In this document: one piece after another, positions 23,313 through 31,276 of the stretch
How positions within the stretch are numbered: position 1 is the stretch's first letter
How the letters are laid out: every line of letters starts with the position of its first letter
Assembly (NCBI GenBank): GCA_022448245.1
Contig: JAKVCO010000029.1
Coordinates: forward strand, 1-39,089
From: Paracoccaceae bacterium
GTDB lineage: Bacteria; Pseudomonadota; Alphaproteobacteria; Rhodobacterales; Rhodobacteraceae
Length of the DNA: 39,089 nucleotides
Reading direction: 5' to 3'
The notes under the pieces: generated by a model
Databases searched by the model: none
The model's input: the letters and a program-made list of their open reading frames with translations, nothing else
Told to the model about the DNA's origin: nothing
Position numbers and translations under genes: made by a program

Positions 23313-24683
23313 TCAGGTTTCTAGTGTCATGAGGGCCTGCTCGGCTTTTGCGAACAGGCTGGCTTCGTCAACATTGGCAAAGGACCCGTTCTCCCAAACG
23401 ATCTTGCCGTTGATCATGGTAAGGTCGGTGGGCATGCCGATGCCGACCTTGGCGATGAGGCTCGCAGGATCGTGGCGCGTGCCCACGTAATCCATGCGGC
23501 GGGTGTCGATGGCGAAGAGGTCCGCGGCCATGCCGGGCGCCAGCCGTCCCACATCATCGCGCCCCAGTGCTGAAGCACCGCCCTTCGTGGCGTAGTCGAG
23601 GAAGGTCGCGGGCTCCGGCACAGGGTGTTTGCGGGTAGAGGCCACGAGGCACTGCAGCATGTAGGCCGAGTGCACGCAGTGCATCAGGTTCGAATTATCA
23701 TTGGAAGCGGCGCCATCTGCTCCAAGGCTCACCCGTACGCCAAGCGCGTCCATGGCGGGGATATCGGTGACTTCAGCGCCCACCAGATAGATAGGCTCCG
23801 GACAATGCGAGACGCCTGTGCCCGTCGCCGCGAGGCGCGCGAGTTCCTCATTCGAGAGCTCCCAGCAATGGGCATAGAACGTGTCCGGCCCCGCGAAGCC
23901 GATATCCTCGAGATAGGCCACCGTGCGCCTGCCGGTGCGTGCCTCCATCACCGGGCTCTCGCCTTCGCCCACATGGGTGTGCAGAAGGACGCCCGTGTCC
24001 CGCGCCAGTGCAACGGACTGCACAAGCGTATCCTTGTAGCAATTCACCGGCTGACAGGGCGCCACAACGATCTGGCGCATGCTGAAGCGCGCGGCATCGT
24101 GGTAGGTATCGATTACCCTCGCGCAATCCTCGATGAACTCATCCGTGCTTTCGAGCATCTCGTCAGGGATCGTGGAGCCTTCGGATTTTGGCAGCGTATT
24201 GCCGCCCCGCATGGCGTGGAAACGCATGCCCAGAAGCTCCGCAGCCTCAAATTGACGGTCGATCAGCGCTTTCCCGGCATGACGCGGGAAGCAGTATTGG
24301 TGATCGGCGGTCGTGGTGCAGCCGTGCTTGATCAGCTCGGCCATGGCGGTGAGCGAGGAATAGTAGAAACACTCCTCATTCAGACGCGAAAAGATTGGGT
24401 AGATCAGGTCGAGCCATTCGATAACGCTCAGCTTCGTCCAATCGAGGTCCGCGCGGTTGCGCACGAAGGTCTGGAAGAAGTGGTGATGGGTGTTGATGAG
24501 GCCGGGATAAATGAACCAGCCGCTGGCATCGCGCACCGTGACGCCGGGCGCCTCCGGCAGCCTCGGGCCGATGGCCTTGATTGCAGGTCCGTCGGTCAGC
24601 AGATCGACATCGCGCATAATCTTCACGCCCGATCCGTCGTCCACCAACACCGCCGCGCAGTTCTTGAGAAGGTACCCCGCCAT
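23313..24683 (-). CDS. Amidohydrolase, 8-oxoguanine/guanine deaminase-like (ATZ/TRZ family)
   Basis: A 456-residue metal-dependent hydrolase. The metal site is visible: His66 and His68 (NTHHHFFQ), His235/His237 (LLHTHVGE), His272 (YAHCWEL) and Asp323 (SLGADGAASND). NTHHHFFQT and GAASND are typical of 8-oxoguanine deaminase and hydroxyatrazine-hydrolase relatives that deaminate purine or triazine rings. The ATG shares one base with the GST stop. Being in one operon with a purine-type importer supports a purine deaminase. Whether the substrate is guanine, a methylguanine, 8-oxoguanine or a pterin is open. Confidence 0.83.
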   Translation of the reverse strand: MAGYLLKNCAAVLVDDGSGVKIMRDVDLLTDGPAIKAIGPRLPEAPGVTVRDASGWFIYPGLINTHHHFFQTFVRNRADLDWTKLSVIEWLDLIYPIFSRLNEECFYYSSLTAMAELIKHGCTTTADHQYCFPRHAGKALIDRQFEAAELLGMRFHAMRGGNTLPKSEGSTIPDEMLESTDEFIEDCARVIDTYHDAARFSMRQIVVAPCQPVNCYKDTLVQSVALARDTGVLLHTHVGEGESPVMEARTGRRTVAYLEDIGFAGPDTFYAHCWELSNEELARLAATGTGVSHCPEPIYLVGAEVTDIPAMDALGVRVSLGADGAASNDNSNLMHCVHSAYMLQCLVASTRKHPVPEPATFLDYATKGGASALGRDDVGRLAPGMAADLFAIDTRRMDYVGTRHDPASLIAKVGIGMPTDLTMINGKIVWENGSFANVDEASLFAKAEQALMTLET

Positions 24684-25336
24684 TACGCGTCCCCCGCCAG
24701 CGGGTCGGGCGCCAGTTCGTGAAGCCGGTGAATGCCCGGCATCTCGATGAACCGGGGCTGCGCGCGGATGGCCCGCATCCAGATGCGGATAGAGGCGTAG
24801 GGATCGAGCGATACGCTCCCATCCGGGGCGAGCGCCACATAGGGGAAGCAGGCGATATCGGCGATGGTGATGCGGTCGCCCACAAGGAACGTTTGCCCCG
24901 TGAGGCGGCGCGCGAAAAGGGCGGCCTCCAGCTCCCGCAGGGCGGCAATGCCGGCCTCCTGCAGGGCAGCCAGGTCGCCCGGGAAGTGCAACATCTCAAC
25001 AAGTCGTGCGCCACCCAAAGCAGAGGTCAGGCGGTGCGAGAACGACAGCCACTGCTGCTGCGCCCCCACTTCGCCCGCGTCAGAGGTGGCGAGCCAGTTC
25101 TGCCCATGCTTTGCGGCGATATAAGATAGAATCGCGGCGCTTTCAGTGAGAACGTCTTCGCCATCCACGAGGATTGGGATGCTGCCCGCAGGATTGAGCG
25201 CAAGAAGCTCGTCCCCCTTATGCTCCCGGCCGGGATGGAAATCGACGGCGCGCAGCTCCAGCTTAACCCCCAAAAGAGAGGCGAGCAGACGCACTTTGTA
25301 GCAGCTGGGCGAGAGGATGTAGTCGTAGAGGATCAT
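24683..25336 (-). CDS. Glutathione S-transferase family protein (possible NdmE-like subunit)
   Basis: A 217-residue soluble GST-fold protein. The N-terminal thioredoxin-like domain carries YILSPSCYKVRLLASLLGV, a Ser/Cys at the usual catalytic position, and the cis-Pro/GSH-binding NPAGSIPIL and TESAAILSYIA segments. The helical domain follows (VGDRITIADIACFPYVAL). It resembles maleylacetoacetate-isomerase-like GSTs. It lies between a Rieske-oxygenase catalytic gene (ATGA overlap) and the deaminase. In caffeine catabolism a GST homologue (NdmE) is a structural partner of the N7-demethylase, and a similar role here is an inference. Confidence 0.85.
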   Translation of the reverse strand: MILYDYILSPSCYKVRLLASLLGVKLELRAVDFHPGREHKGDELLALNPAGSIPILVDGEDVLTESAAILSYIAAKHGQNWLATSDAGEVGAQQQWLSFSHRLTSALGGARLVEMLHFPGDLAALQEAGIAALRELEAALFARRLTGQTFLVGDRITIADIACFPYVALAPDGSVSLDPYASIRIWMRAIRAQPRFIEMPGIHRLHELAPDPLAGDA

Positions 25337-26175
25337 TCAGCCACCAACTGCGCGCCGTAGGTGTAATCATGCCGTTTGAGCCAGCGGCGATAGGCGACCG
25401 ATGTTAGGTCCGCACGCGTCGGCGTCTCGAGCGCGGGATCAAGCGGAAGCTTCTTTGGGATCTGGTTCTCGAGGATCGATCGATCCTGCAAAAAGATGAG
25501 TTGCTGAAAGTGGATCAGGTCAGTGATCGTCGACGTGTCATCAAACAAGGCCATCCACGGCCAGACATCGCAGAGTTCTTCCGTCAGCGGTTGCACGAAA
25601 AGGCAGATCACGTCCCATTCGCCGGGACGTGGTGGGCATGTCTTGTAGAGCACCGAGCACGTCGGCGCCGGCACCCGGTACATGTATTCGGTGATGATGC
25701 CGCCGCCAGCCGACGCAGCGGCCTGAGGCTGGTAGAACTCCACCTTGGTGGCCCAGACTTCATCTTCGTCCTTGCGCACCTCAACCTTGTAATTGTTGAC
25801 CTCTGGGTGATCTTCCTCGCCCAGAATATCGGTGTGCACGAAGGGGAAATGCGCGATGTCGAGGAAGTTCTCCACCGCCCGCAGTGGGGAGCATTTGACC
25901 CGCACCACGCCCACATCCACGAGCGTCCGCTCCGGGTGATCGGCTTCGGGGATCGTGAAAAGGTCTTTCTCTGGCGCGCCGAGGCTCGTCCAAAGGTGGC
26001 CGAAGCGTTCGACGGTCGGCAACTTGCGCCCGCCGCAGTCGACCGAGGGTGCGCCCGTGTCGTCGAGGCCCACGGTGATGTCTTCGCCCATGAGCATGGA
26101 GGCCGTTCCCGCGCGGGTCAGACCGCTCAGAAGGCCCACGGGGAACCAAGCGTCACGCATTGCTTGATCGCTCAT
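25333..26175 (-). CDS. Rieske oxygenase catalytic subunit lacking its own Rieske domain (NdmC-like)
   Basis: A 280-residue protein equal to the C-terminal catalytic half of a Rieske non-heme iron oxygenase. The mononuclear iron site is clear: NFLDIAHFPFVH gives bridging Asp106 and ligands His109 and His114. A later LQDRSILENQ supplies the carboxylate Asp231, followed by the family tail DLTSVAYRRWL. There is no CxH...CxxH cluster; the chain begins AWFPVG and goes straight on. The Rieske cluster is encoded by the overlapping upstream gene. The size and missing cluster recall NdmC, the 7-methylxanthine demethylase subunit. O- or N-demethylation is the likely chemistry. Confidence 0.83.
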   Translation of the reverse strand: MSDQAMRDAWFPVGLLSGLTRAGTASMLMGEDITVGLDDTGAPSVDCGGRKLPTVERFGHLWTSLGAPEKDLFTIPEADHPERTLVDVGVVRVKCSPLRAVENFLDIAHFPFVHTDILGEEDHPEVNNYKVEVRKDEDEVWATKVEFYQPQAAASAGGGIITEYMYRVPAPTCSVLYKTCPPRPGEWDVICLFVQPLTEELCDVWPWMALFDDTSTITDLIHFQQLIFLQDRSILENQIPKKLPLDPALETPTRADLTSVAYRRWLKRHDYTYGAQLVAE

Positions 26176-26789
26176 GTTGCAGACTCCGTTACCCGGCGTA
26201 GCGCCTCGAGCGCGGTCGCAGCGGCGAGCTTGCTCGCAACGTCCGTCCCCGTCGGGACCAGCGCCACCACAAAGGTTTCCGACGGCGTCCGTTCAGCTGT
26301 AACCAGATGGGCGGGCGTGCCGCCTAGCTCCGTTTTCAGAGCGCCTCCGGCCGCTTCTGCGATCGCAGCGGGCGTGGCGCAGAAGAGCATGCTCTTCAGC
26401 GCCTCAAATCCCTCGATCTCGGCGGGTGCCTCTTCTGGCGCTTGAGCGGCCACCCAGACGACACCGTTGGCCTCGGCCACGGGAAGAGGGCCGCAATTGA
26501 TGGATTTCGGCGGCTCGAGCCCAGGATGCGCGGGGATATGTTCGCAGCCCCCATCCCGGCCGTAGCGCCAGCCATGGTAGATGCAGGAAAGAGAGTTACC
26601 CCGCACGAAGCCGTGCGACAGCCGCATACCCCGATGCGGACAGCGGTCTCCATTTGCGTGCAGTTCCCCGGAAGCTGTGCGCCACACTGCGATCGGGCCC
26701 GTCGGCAGCGCCGCAGGCACAACCGTGCCGTCCAGAATGTCCGTTGAGACTGCAGCCGGAACCCATTGGGTGCGTTCATCGGCTTGCAT
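26172..26789 (-). CDS. Stand-alone Rieske [2Fe-2S] protein, partner of the split oxygenase
   Basis: A 205-residue soluble protein with a Rieske cluster motif: Cys50-Pro-His52 and Cys69-x2-His72 (DRCPHRGMRLSHG and SCIYHGWRYG). HGWRYGRDGGCEHIPAHPG is the usual continuation in the oxygenase type, rather than that of small Rieske ferredoxins. The remaining ~100 residues are Ala-rich with no recognised domain. The ATG at 26789 was chosen because it precedes the first strand (QWVPAAVSTDIL); a frame open to 26915 adds residues without family character. Its stop overlaps the catalytic subunit start (ATGA). It probably delivers electrons to that subunit; no dedicated reductase is in this operon. Confidence 0.82.
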   Translation of the reverse strand: MQADERTQWVPAAVSTDILDGTVVPAALPTGPIAVWRTASGELHANGDRCPHRGMRLSHGFVRGNSLSCIYHGWRYGRDGGCEHIPAHPGLEPPKSINCGPLPVAEANGVVWVAAQAPEEAPAEIEGFEALKSMLFCATPAAIAEAAGGALKTELGGTPAHLVTAERTPSETFVVALVPTGTDVASKLAAATALEALRRVTESAT

Positions 26790-26995
26790 GATCGTGTCGT
26801 CCCCCTTGGCCGGTGGCACCGGGCCGAACGACTTCTCCGCTCGGCACACCCCAAACCGACTTCGTATATTTGAAAGGCGAGGCAGCCACGCCCTGTTGTC
26901 CAGCGCCGAGCCCAAGGTGGCGCGCGCGTTATGGTGTCATGTTACGAGCGCTCAGGGCTCTTGTGCAAAAAATAACCAGACTGCTTGAAAATTTA
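26790..26995 (-). promoter_or_regulatory. Promoter region of the eight-gene purine/Rieske operon
   Basis: This 206-base gap precedes the operon that runs from 26789 to 18671. On the minus strand, TTGCAC and TAACAT lie about 18 bases apart (roughly 26941-26970) and could be a sigma-70 promoter. A GAGCGCTC dyad sits between them. A GG...GC pair resembling a sigma-54 promoter has the wrong spacing. The site calls are weak. Confidence 0.3.
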
Positions 26996-27304
26996 TCACG
27001 ACGCAGACGGCGCCGGATGCTGCTCCACAGACTCGACCCAAACGTCGATCGGGCCCAGCAAACAACCGACTTCGAGGGCGTCAATCAGCTCTTCCTGGCC
27101 CTCAACTTCGAAGCTGACCTGTGTCTCTTCGGCCTGCAGATTCTCGCAAAATAAGCCCAGTCGCGCACTGTGGCGTTCTACCCAGGGCAGAAAGCTGGGG
27201 CTTGCCAGATTACCCTGAATGGTTAGCCGTCGGCGGCGGTTGGAGAGAGGCGTCGTCGTCACGTGAGGCGCGGGCTCCGGGGGTGGTGCTTGTCCTTTAG
27301 GCAT
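26996..27304 (-). CDS. Acylphosphatase-like protein lacking the catalytic arginine
   Basis: A 102-residue protein whose second half follows the acylphosphatase fold order: LTIQG, a helix PWVERHSARLGL, an Asn-containing strand (LFCENLQ), VSFEVEGQEELIDALEVGC and a final GPIDVWVE strand. In true acylphosphatases the phosphate loop reads G-V-x-F-R. Here the corresponding residues are SPSFLPW, so the catalytic Arg is Leu. The start at 27304 is chosen to fit family length, although no strong ribosome-binding site is visible; the frame is open upstream to 27511 over the paaG start. Function is unknown; phosphatase activity is unlikely. Confidence 0.6.
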   Translation of the reverse strand: MPKGQAPPPEPAPHVTTTPLSNRRRRLTIQGNLASPSFLPWVERHSARLGLFCENLQAEETQVSFEVEGQEELIDALEVGCLLGPIDVWVESVEQHPAPSAS

Positions 27305-27403
27305 GAACTGTCGGCATCTGCACTCAGGAAGGCAAGAGGCCGCTCGCGTCTGAGGCGTTGCATATGCGGTCTGCATCACTAGCCTGAGGGCGACGCAGCA
27401 AGG

Positions 27404-28201
27404 ATGACACGCACGATGTCCGACACGATCTTGGTCACTGAGCACGACGGCTGGGTGCAGCTGACGCTGAACCGCCCGGACCGTCTCAACAGCTTCAACG
27501 AAGAGATGCATCTGGCGCTGCGCGCGGCGCTTGAAGCCGCGCGGGACAATGGCGCGCGGGCGGTGCTTTTGACGGGGGCAGGCCGAGGGTTCTGTGCGGG
27601 TCAGGACCTGGGCGACCGCAATCCGAAGCAGGGCAACTGGCCGCCCGATCTCGGCGCTACGGTGAGCGACTTTTACGCCCCGCTTGTCCGCCTCATCCGG
27701 TCACTGGGCTGCCCCGTGGTCTGCGCGGTGAACGGGGTGGCCGCGGGCGCGGGATCGAGCATCGCCTTGAACTGCGATATCGTGCTGGCCGCGGAGAGGG
27801 CGCGTTTTATCCAATCCTTCGCGAAAGTGGGCCTCATTCCCGACACCGGCGGCAGCTGGCACTTGCCGCATCTCTTGGGGGAGGCCCGCGCCAAAGCTCT
27901 CGCCCTCACGGGGGAGCCGCTTTCTGCCCCGAAGGCTGAAGAATGGGGCCTGATCTGGAAGTGTTTGCCCGATGAAGATCTCATGGAGGCCGCCCAAAAG
28001 CTAACCGCCCAGCTCGCCAAAGGTCCCACCATGGGCCTTGCGCTGACGAAGGAGGCGATCCACGCCTCCGCCACCAATACGCTCGATGAACATCTCGACC
28101 TAGAGGCGGGCTTCATGCGCCGGTGCGGGCAAAGCGACGACTACGCCGAGGGCGTCACCGCCTTCCTCGAAAAGCGCGACGCCGTCTTCAAAGGCCGCTA
28201 G
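27404..28201 (+). CDS. paaG: 1,2-epoxyphenylacetyl-CoA isomerase PaaG (enoyl-CoA hydratase family)
   Basis: A 265-residue crotonase-fold enzyme converting ring-1,2-epoxyphenylacetyl-CoA to oxepin-CoA. Crotonase features are GWVQLTLNRPDRLNSFN, oxyanion-hole GAGRGFCAGQDL and NGVAAGAGSSIALNCDIV. The later FAKVGLIPDTGGSWHLPHLLG carries the acidic Asp in place of the hydratase Glu, as in PaaG-type isomerases. An alternative ATG at 27416 is possible. Its stop overlaps that of the convergent paaE by four bases, so it closes the paa cluster on this side. Confidence 0.88.
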   Translation: MTRTMSDTILVTEHDGWVQLTLNRPDRLNSFNEEMHLALRAALEAARDNGARAVLLTGAGRGFCAGQDLGDRNPKQGNWPPDLGATVSDFYAPLVRLIRSLGCPVVCAVNGVAAGAGSSIALNCDIVLAAERARFIQSFAKVGLIPDTGGSWHLPHLLGEARAKALALTGEPLSAPKAEEWGLIWKCLPDEDLMEAAQKLTAQLAKGPTMGLALTKEAIHASATNTLDEHLDLEAGFMRRCGQSDDYAEGVTAFLEKRDAVFKGR

Positions 28202-29265
28202 TGGCCCGCTTGGTCGTAGTCGAAAACAACCTTCTCGGACTTCACGTAGGATTGGCAGGTGAGCACATAGCCTTGCTCCACCTCGTAATCCTCAAGCGCG
28301 TGGTTCGCTGCCATCTCGACCTCGCCCTCAAGTACCTTGGCTTTGCAGGTCGAACAGACCCCCGCGCAACAGGCGAAGGGTGGGTCGATGGCATTGTCGC
28401 GCGCGGCTTCGAGCAGCGTCATGTCCTGCGTCATCGTCATCGTGCGGGTCTCGCCGCCAATGGTGACCCGCGCCTTGATCCCCTGCCGCGCCTCGGCGTC
28501 TGACTTTGGGCGCTGCTTTGCGCGGCCGGGCTGGCTGCTGGCGAAAAGCTCTCGCCGGATGCGGGCCTTTTCCAAACCGTGCTTCTGCAACGCGCCGCTC
28601 ACGTCTTCGGCCATGCCCTCGGGCCCGCAGATATAGGCCATGGAGATCGTGCTCACATCGATCCACTGACGGAAGAGGTCTGCACATTTCGCGCCATCGA
28701 TGCGCCCGTGGAAGAGGTCGATATCCTGGCTCTCATCGGTGAGCAGATGGATCACGCTGAGCCGTCCCATGTAGAGGTCTTTGAGGTCGGCAAGCTCGTC
28801 GCGGAACATGATCGAATGGATCGATCGGTTGCCATAGACCAGCGTGAACGTAGCCTCCGGGTTCTGGGCAAGCTCGCTCTTCAAGATCGACAGAATGGGC
28901 GTGATGCCAGAGCCCGCCGCGAAGCCCACGATATGGGGCGCGTCGGCCTCTGTCTCCGCATGAAAGCTGCCCATGGGCACCATGGCCTCGACGATGTCGC
29001 CCACGGCGAGCTCTGTATTGGCCCAGCTGGAAAACGCGCCGCCGTCGACCCGCTTGATGCCCACCTGCAGCGTGCCATCATCGCGGCCCGCGCAGATGGA
29101 GTAGGATCGGCGCAGCTCGTCGCCGTCGAAATCGCGTCGGAACGTCAGATATTGGCCCGGCGCGAAGGAGAATGCAGCGCCGTCTTCGGGCGCGAGCGTG
29201 ACCACCACGGCGTCGCGGGTGGTCTTGGCGAGGTCTGTAACCTTCAGCGCGTGAAACTGCGGCAC
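28198..29265 (-). CDS. paaE: Phenylacetyl-CoA 1,2-epoxidase reductase subunit PaaE
   Basis: A 355-residue NAD(P)H-dependent flavo-iron-sulfur reductase that feeds electrons to the PaaABC(D) epoxidase. An FAD-binding domain (FAPGQYLTFRRDFDGDELRRSYSIC, read as adjoining segments) is followed by an NAD(P)-binding domain (GFAAGSGITPILSILKS). A C-terminal plant-type [2Fe-2S] ferredoxin domain follows, with CCAGVCSTCKAKVLEG and a fourth Cys after Leu-Thr. The GTG at 29265 has GGAGG five bases upstream and is preferred over the longer frame to 29307. It begins ten bases after the paaD stop. Confidence 0.93.
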   Translation of the reverse strand: MPQFHALKVTDLAKTTRDAVVVTLAPEDGAAFSFAPGQYLTFRRDFDGDELRRSYSICAGRDDGTLQVGIKRVDGGAFSSWANTELAVGDIVEAMVPMGSFHAETEADAPHIVGFAAGSGITPILSILKSELAQNPEATFTLVYGNRSIHSIMFRDELADLKDLYMGRLSVIHLLTDESQDIDLFHGRIDGAKCADLFRQWIDVSTISMAYICGPEGMAEDVSGALQKHGLEKARIRRELFASSQPGRAKQRPKSDAEARQGIKARVTIGGETRTMTMTQDMTLLEAARDNAIDPPFACCAGVCSTCKAKVLEGEVEMAANHALEDYEVEQGYVLTCQSYVKSEKVVFDYDQAGH

Positions 29266-29275
29266 GGGCGCCTCC

Positions 29276-29746
29276 TCAGATGCATTTGAAATAGTCGAAC
29301 GGCTCAAGGCACGACCGGCACCGCCACTGCGCCTTGCAGGGGGTGGAGCCGAACTGGCTCACCCGCTCCACATCCGCCGAGCGGCAATGCGGGCAGCGTT
29401 CGGGGCCACCCGCCGGGCGGGGCGGCGCGATGCCGTATCCTTCAAGGCGCGCGCGCCCTTTGTCAGACAGCCAATCCGTCGTCCAAGCGGGCGCGATCTT
29501 GGTCGCGATCTCAAGCTTCTCGACGCCGCGCTTGGCCAGCGCCGTCTCGATATCGAGCGCGATGATCGCCATGGCTGGACAGCCGGAATAGGTGGGCGTG
29601 ATGGTGATCTTGGCGGTGTCGCCATCAATGGCCACGCCCCGCACCACGCCTAGATCGACGACGGAGATCACGGGGATCTCCGGATCAGGCACATCCTCGA
29701 GCCAGGCCCAGATCTGCGCCTCGGTGAGGGCCTCCGCCGCTACCAT
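29276..29746 (-). CDS. paaD: Phenylacetyl-CoA epoxidase assembly protein PaaD (DUF59/MIP18 family)
   Basis: A 156-residue protein with the MIP18/DUF59 domain (DVPDPEIPVISVVDLGVVRGV, then TPTYSGCPAM) and a C-terminal zinc-ribbon-like segment with CPHCRSADVERVS and CRSCLEPFDYFKC. PaaD is needed for iron-sulfur or diiron maturation of the epoxidase. The start overlaps the end of paaC by seven bases. Length fits the family. Confidence 0.93.
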   Translation of the reverse strand: MVAAEALTEAQIWAWLEDVPDPEIPVISVVDLGVVRGVAIDGDTAKITITPTYSGCPAMAIIALDIETALAKRGVEKLEIATKIAPAWTTDWLSDKGRARLEGYGIAPPRPAGGPERCPHCRSADVERVSQFGSTPCKAQWRCRSCLEPFDYFKCI

Positions 29747-30495
29747 GTCGCGCCGGGGTAGGAACGTTGGAGGATCTGCATCGTCGCCAGCATGTGGCCA
29801 AGATGCTCCGTATGCCGGAACCCGGTGCGCCCGCCTTTGTGGGCAAAGTCGCCCTCGGGCAGCGTCAGCGCGGCGGCCCTGAACGCCGCCTTTACCGTCG
29901 CTCTATGTGCCTCCCGCAGGGTGGAGGGAAGGGGGGCAACACCGGCCTCCGCAATCGCCTGATCCACCGCATCATCGGCAAACATCTCACCCACGTAAGG
30001 CCAGAGAAAATCAAGCGCGTCCTTCATGCGCGCGTTGCTCTCCTGAGTGCCGTCGCCCAGGGCCACCACCGTCTCCTGCGAGCGGTCGAGGTGGCAGAGC
30101 GCTTCCTTCAGCGATTTCGCCGCGATATCGGCCACCCGCTGATCACTGGAGGCCTGCAGCGCCGTTAGCCACGGCACTTGAAATGCGTCAAAGAGGAACT
30201 GACGCATCAGCGTGCGCCCGAAATCCTCGTTCGGCACCTCAAGCATGAGCAAGTTCTTGAAGTCATAGACCTCGCGCCGAAAGGCGAGGTCGTTCGCACT
30301 ACGCCCAGCATCCTCAACCTCGGCGGCATAGCCCAGCCAAAGCTGCGTCTGCCCGATCAGATCGAGCGCTGTGTTGGCAAGCGCGATGTCTTCCTCAAGC
30401 GCCGGCGCCACGCCGCACCATTCCGACATGCGGTGGCCGAGCACGAGCGCATTGTCGCCCTGTCTCAGCAGAAATTCGAAGAGCGCGTCCACCAT
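29740..30495 (-). CDS. paaC: Phenylacetyl-CoA 1,2-epoxidase structural subunit PaaC
   Basis: A 251-residue ferritin-like helical protein, the non-catalytic partner of PaaA in the multicomponent epoxidase. Typical segments are LRQGDNALVLGHRMSEWCG, EDIALANTALDLIGQTQLWL and YDFKNLLMLEVPNEDFG. The C-terminal TGFRHTEHLGHMLATMQ motif is also conserved. The ATG at 30495 overlaps the paaB stop (TGATG); a GTG one codon earlier is also possible. Confidence 0.93.
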   Translation of the reverse strand: MVDALFEFLLRQGDNALVLGHRMSEWCGVAPALEEDIALANTALDLIGQTQLWLGYAAEVEDAGRSANDLAFRREVYDFKNLLMLEVPNEDFGRTLMRQFLFDAFQVPWLTALQASSDQRVADIAAKSLKEALCHLDRSQETVVALGDGTQESNARMKDALDFLWPYVGEMFADDAVDQAIAEAGVAPLPSTLREAHRATVKAAFRAAALTLPEGDFAHKGGRTGFRHTEHLGHMLATMQILQRSYPGATW

Positions 30496-30779
30496 CACAT
30501 TTTCCCCACCTCGTCGGGGATGTCGTAGAATGTCGGGTGGCGATAAACCTTGTCCCGCGCCGGGTCGTAGAGCGGGCCTTTGTCCGAGGGGCTCGACGCG
30601 GTGATCTTTTCTGCCTCAACGACCCAGATGCTCACGCCTTCATTGCGGCGGGTATAGACGTCGCGGGCGTTTTTGACGGCGTGCTCGGCGTCAGCGGCGT
30701 GGATTGATCCCACGTGCCGGTGGCTCATGCCATGTTGGCCGCGGATGAAAACTTCCCATAGGGGCCATTCTTTGCTCAT
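30495..30779 (-). CDS. paaB: Phenylacetyl-CoA 1,2-epoxidase subunit PaaB
   Basis: A 94-residue small subunit bridging PaaAC heterodimers. It opens [25 protein letters not shown], the highly conserved PaaB N-terminus when read as adjoining segments. NARDVYTRRNEGVSIWVVE and a Tyr/His-rich C-terminus (YRHPTFYDIPDEVG) follow. The ATG at 30779 overlaps the preceding stop (ATGA) and is preferred over a GTG seven codons upstream. Confidence 0.95.
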   Translation of the reverse strand: MSKEWPLWEVFIRGQHGMSHRHVGSIHAADAEHAVKNARDVYTRRNEGVSIWVVEAEKITASSPSDKGPLYDPARDKVYRHPTFYDIPDEVGKM

Positions 30780-31276
30780 GCGGCTGCCAATGGCGTGCAC
30801 TGCTCCTGTTTCCAGCGTGTGGCGCCGGGCAACTCAGGCCAGCAAAACGCGTTTTCTGTCGGTCCTTCGGCGTCCAGACGAGCCAGCTTATCGGCGGCCT
30901 TTGTGGGCGTTCGGCGGTGGCCCGATGGCACCCACCAAAGCGCGAAATGCATCGAGTCGAGCGCGTTAAACCACTCCGCCCGGCGGTGATAGAACTGCTT
31001 GTGGATCGTGCCCCAAACGAAGGTCTCCAGCGCCTCGGCGTCGCGCCAGGTGGAGGCGTTGTAGATCACGAGGGGGTCTTCCTCGATCCGTGTATCCATC
31101 GCGTTGCCTGTGTCGTCCACGTGGCGCCACACGAACCCGTCCAACCGCTCCGCCACCGCATTCACGCGGTCCAGCGCGTTCACGAAATCGGCCACGATGG
31201 GCGACTCCATCGGCGCCTTCAGGCGAGCAATGTTCAACTCGGCCAATTGCCAATCTGATGCGGGGGGATGGATCAT
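30776..31276 (-). CDS. DUF3291 protein inserted in the paaA-paaB interval
   Basis: A 166-residue soluble protein with the DUF3291 pattern: [18 protein letters not shown] near the start, a central FVWRH and a [12 protein letters not shown] segment. A Trp/His-rich stretch ([14 protein letters not shown]) follows. It resembles dimeric alpha/beta-barrel stress-type folds with a possible heme or small-molecule pocket. It overlaps the paaA stop (ATGA) and the paaB start (ATGA), so it is translated as part of the epoxidase operon. The function is unknown; a role linked to epoxide or quinone detoxification, or to oxygen chemistry, would fit the position. Confidence 0.82.
   Translation of the reverse strand: MIHPPASDWQLAELNIARLKAPMESPIVADFVNALDRVNAVAERLDGFVWRHVDDTGNAMDTRIEEDPLVIYNASTWRDAEALETFVWGTIHKQFYHRRAEWFNALDSMHFALWWVPSGHRRTPTKAADKLARLDAEGPTENAFCWPELPGATRWKQEQCTPLAAA

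Noticed and set aside
21924..23324. 466-codon open frame on the + strand opposite the BMP receptor
   Set aside because: It is antisense to the BMP receptor gene and its translation has no family features.
26953..26975. Possible sigma-54 promoter upstream of the purine/Rieske operon (GG...GC pair on the minus strand)
   Set aside because: The GG and GC elements are separated by nine bases, not ten, and the flanking consensus is poor.
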